This document shows positions 62,374 through 64,000 of a DNA stretch of 64,000 nt, piece after piece (the first letter of the stretch is position 1; the number at the start of each line of letters is the position of its first letter). Origin of the DNA: Apilactobacillus bombintestini (lineage in GTDB: Bacteria > Bacillota > Bacilli > Lactobacillales > Lactobacillaceae); assembly GCF_003627035.1 (NCBI RefSeq), contig NZ_CP032626.1, positions 434,001-498,000 of the forward strand. The letters are read 5' to 3'. The notes under the pieces were generated by a model. It had not been told where the DNA came from. It made no database searches and saw only the letters and a program-made list of their open reading frames with translations. The position numbers and the translations under genes are program-made.

Positions 62374-62490
62374 TGTGGTGGCGATAGCTAGAAGGACACA
62401 CCTGTTCCCATGCCGAACACAGAAGTTAAGCTTCTAAACGCCGAGAGTAGTTGAGGGATCGCCCTCTGCAAGGGTAGGACGTCGCCGCGC
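62374..62490 (+). rRNA. rrf: 5S ribosomal RNA
   Basis: About 117 bases, from TGTGGTGGCGATAGC to GTCGCCGCGC, with the conserved CCATGCCGAACACAGAAGTT. Ends are approximate. Confidence 0.94.
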
Positions 62491-62495
62491 TTTAT

Positions 62496-62568
62496 GGAGG
62501 ATTAGCTCAGTTGGGAGAGCATCTGCCTTACAAGCAGGAGGTCACAGGTTCGAGCCCTGTATCCTCCA
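62496..62568 (+). tRNA. tRNA-Val (TAC)
   Basis: Acceptor GGAGGAT/ATCCTCC, anticodon loop CTTACAA. Starts 5 bases after 5S, so it is part of the rRNA transcript. Confidence 0.95.
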
Positions 62569-62574
62569 TTATAC

Positions 62575-62647
62575 GAGCCGTTAGCTCAGTTGGTAGAGCA
62601 TCTGACTTTTAATCAGAGGGTCGGCAGTTCGAACCTGCCACGGCTCA
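62575..62647 (+). tRNA. tRNA-Lys (TTT)
   Basis: Acceptor GAGCCGT/ACGGCTC, anticodon loop CTTTTAA. Confidence 0.95.
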
Positions 62648-62670
62648 TTAGTTTAATAATTATACTTTAT

Positions 62671-62743
62671 GCCGACTTAGCTCAGCTGGCAGAGCACCTG
62701 TCTTGTAAACAGGGGGTCGGAGGTTCGAATCCTCTAGTCGGCA
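62671..62743 (+). tRNA. tRNA-Thr (TGT)
   Basis: Acceptor GCCGACT/AGTCGGC, anticodon loop CTTGTAA. Confidence 0.95.
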
Positions 62744-62747
62744 TTAT

Positions 62748-62819
62748 GCGGAAGTAGTTCAGTGGTAGAACATCACCTTGCCATGGTGGGGGTCGCGGGT
62801 TCGAATCCCGTCTTCCGCT
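62748..62819 (+). tRNA. tRNA-Gly (GCC)
   Basis: Acceptor GCGGAAG/CTTCCGC, anticodon loop TTGCCAT. Confidence 0.95.
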
Positions 62820-62838
62820 TTGCCAATTCATTAAATAT

Positions 62839-62927
62839 GCCGGGGTGGCGGAATTGGCAGACGCACAGGACTTAAAATCCTGCGGTTAGTGATAACCGTA
62901 CCGGTTCGATCCCGGTCCTCGGCACCA
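62839..62927 (+). tRNA. tRNA-Leu (TAA), CCA encoded
   Basis: Acceptor GCCGGGG/CCTCGGC, long variable arm, anticodon loop CTTAAAA. CCA is encoded at 62925-62927, the only such case among the tRNAs here. Confidence 0.95.
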
Positions 62928-62930
62928 TAT

Positions 62931-63004
62931 GCACCCATAGCGCAACTGGATAGAGTGTCTGACTACGAATCAGAAGGTTGTAGGTTCGATCCCTACTGGG
63001 TGCA
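62931..63004 (+). tRNA. tRNA-Arg (ACG)
   Basis: Acceptor GCACCCA/TGGGTGC, anticodon ACG in CTACGAA; A34 is expected to become inosine by TadA. Confidence 0.95.
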
Positions 63005-63010
63005 TTTTAA

Positions 63011-63084
63011 CGGGAAGTAGCTCAGCTTGGTAGAGCACCTGGTTTGGGACCAGGGGGTCGCAGGTTCGAATCCTGTCTTCCCGA
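63011..63084 (+). tRNA. tRNA-Pro (TGG)
   Basis: Acceptor CGGGAAG/CTTCCCG, anticodon loop TTTGGGA, anticodon TGG. Confidence 0.95.
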
Positions 63085-63118
63085 TAGGGTATAAAAACTC
63101 TAATTGCAGTCTTAATAT

Positions 63119-63192
63119 CGCGGTGTAGCTCAGCTGGCTAGAGCGTCCGGTTCATACCCGGGAGGTCGGGGGTTCGATCCCCTCTGCCGCGA
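63119..63192 (+). tRNA. tRNA-Met (CAT), elongator
   Basis: Acceptor CGCGGTG/TGCCGCG, anticodon CAT in TTCATAC. It lacks the initiator GGG/CCC stem and resembles the elongator Met of Bacillus. One of three CAT genes here. Confidence 0.9.
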
Positions 63193-63201
63193 TTAGGTCT
63201 T

Positions 63202-63275
63202 GGACCTTTAGCTCAGTTGGTTAGAGCAGACGGCTCATAACCGTCCGGTCGTAGGTTCGAGTCCTACAAGGTCCA
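63202..63275 (+). tRNA. tRNA-Ile2 (CAT, lysidine-modified)
   Basis: Acceptor GGACCTT/AAGGTCC, anticodon CAT. C4 and C5 pair with G69 and G68, the TilS recognition features; it resembles the Bacillus Ile2 tRNA. It would read ATA after lysidine formation. Automatic tools often label it Met. Confidence 0.8.
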
Positions 63276-63303
63276 TAGTGGCTTTGTTTCACTTATATTT
63301 TAT

Positions 63304-63391
63304 GGAGAATTACCCAAGTGGCTGAAGGGGGCGGTCTTGAAAACCGCTAGGTGGGTCAAACCACGCGAGAGTTCGAATCTCTCATTCTCCT
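63304..63391 (+). tRNA. tRNA-Ser (TGA)
   Basis: Acceptor GGAGAAT/ATTCTCC, long variable arm, anticodon TGA in CTTGAAA. The following base (discriminator) reads T as encoded. Confidence 0.93.
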
Positions 63392-63400
63392 TTATATTAT

Positions 63401-63474
<74 letters not shown>

Positions 63475-63478
63475 TTAT

Positions 63479-63553
63479 GGTTCGTTGGTCTAGTTGGTTT
63501 AGGACGCCTGCCTGTCACGCAGGAGGTCACGAGTTCGAGTCTCGTACGAACCG
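63479..63553 (+). tRNA. tRNA-Asp (GTC)
   Basis: Acceptor GGTTCGT/ACGAACC, anticodon loop CTGTCAC, discriminator G. Confidence 0.95.
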
Positions 63554-63560
63554 TTCATAT

Positions 63561-63633
63561 GGCTCGGTAGCTCAGTTGGTAGAGCAACGGATTGAAGCTC
63601 CGTGTGTCGGCAGTTCGATTCTGTCCCGCGCCA
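63561..63633 (+). tRNA. tRNA-Phe (GAA), acceptor mismatch
   Basis: Anticodon GAA in loop TTGAAGC. The acceptor GGCTCGG against CCGCGCC leaves T4 opposite C69, a mismatch in an otherwise good stem. Confidence 0.9.
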
Positions 63634-63658
63634 TTTAATTAAATATTATATCTATTAT

Positions 63659-63729
63659 GCGGGTATAGTTTAGTGGTAAAACCATAGCCTTCCAAGCTAT
63701 TGTCGCGAGTTCGATTCTCGTTACCCGCT
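63659..63729 (+). tRNA. tRNA-Gly (TCC)
   Basis: Acceptor GCGGGTA/TACCCGC, anticodon TCC in CTTCCAA. Confidence 0.94.
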
Positions 63730-63738
63730 TTTACTTAT

Positions 63739-63813
<75 letters not shown>

Positions 63814-63815
63814 TT

Positions 63816-63903
63816 GGAGAAGTACTCAAGTGGCTGAAGAGGCGCCCCTGCTAAGGGTGTAGGTCGGGTTACCGGCGCGAGAGTTCGAATCTCTCCTTCT
63901 CCG
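63816..63903 (+). tRNA. tRNA-Ser (GCT)
   Basis: Acceptor GGAGAAG/CTTCTCC, long variable arm, anticodon GCT, discriminator G. Only 2 bases after tRNA-Ile. Confidence 0.94.
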
Positions 63904-63908
63904 TTTAT

Positions 63909-63981
63909 GACCCGTTGGTCAAGTGGTTTAAGACACTGCCCTTTCACGGCAGTAACATGGGTTCGAATCCCGTACGGGTCA
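63909..63981 (+). tRNA. tRNA-Glu (TTC)
   Basis: Acceptor GACCCGT/ACGGGTC, anticodon loop CTTTCAC. Followed by a T run at the window end that may be part of a terminator. Confidence 0.94.
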
Positions 63982-64000
63982 TCTTTTTTAATCAATATAT

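Noticed and set aside
63202-63275. Calling this tRNA a second elongator Met
   Set aside because: C4-G69 and C5-G68 pairs and similarity to the Bacillus Ile2 tRNA favour lysidine-modified tRNA-Ile2.

Overview
The window is a low-GC Lactobacillales chromosome segment. The spc/alpha ribosomal operon tail, the 16S sequence, frequent TTG starts and the pcrA-ligA-camS-gatCAB order all fit this. An HPr gene without enzyme I and a gluconate uptake/kinase pair suggest an obligately heterofermentative member of the Apilactobacillus/Fructilactobacillus type. The genus is an inference from memory, not a search.

Layout. (1) 1-8.4 kb: core operons: secY end, adk, infA, rpmJ, rpsM, rpsK, rpoA, rplQ, an L17-downstream-element-like RNA, ECF transporter module ecfA1-ecfA2-ecfT, truA, an L13-type leader, rplM, rpsI. 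(2) 8.5-22 kb: an ECF S component, a small KOW-like protein, a glucosaminidase with xpt, then pcrA-ligA-camS-gatCAB-dagK-rlmD. (3) 22-27.5 kb: a type III restriction-modification island (mod, res) followed by a frameshifted DUF2513-like gene. (4) 27.5-39 kb: amino acid permease, gluconokinase, a degenerate GH25 protein, DEAD-box helicase, tRNA-Arg, sugar uptake protein, GntP, an orphan peptide-binding lipoprotein, a T-box RNA and a hydratase-family gene. (5) 39-57 kb: envelope and housekeeping genes: GtrA/GT2, a WecB-type epimerase, YihY, flavodoxin, recX, AI-2E, tagD, prfC, a MucBP-like protein, clpE, ptsH, and a glycolipid/lipoteichoic acid operon. (6) 57-64 kb: a full rRNA operon (16S-Ile-Ala-23S-5S) with three tandem promoters and a 17-tRNA cluster.

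The main candidate for something undescribed is the leader at about 35,836-36,113, upstream of the orphan oligopeptide-binding lipoprotein. It has a strong promoter, then a 25-codon TTG-started reading frame with three consecutive Cys codons, then competing hairpins and an intrinsic terminator before the gene. This has the layout of ribosome-mediated transcription attenuation by cysteine supply, and it suggests that the lipoprotein imports cysteine-containing peptides or glutathione. About 1.7 kb downstream a T-box (best specifier guess ATC, Ile) controls a small reading frame and a 2-keto-4-pentenoate hydratase-like gene.

Other control elements: probable CcpA sites at both gluconate genes, a CtsR operator on clpE, and RNA leaders around rplQ and rplM. 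HPr without adjacent enzyme I fits a regulatory role as CcpA partner. The GT4-GT4-flippase-like-LtaS operon, tagD and GtrA/GT2 together describe teichoic acid and glycolipid assembly.
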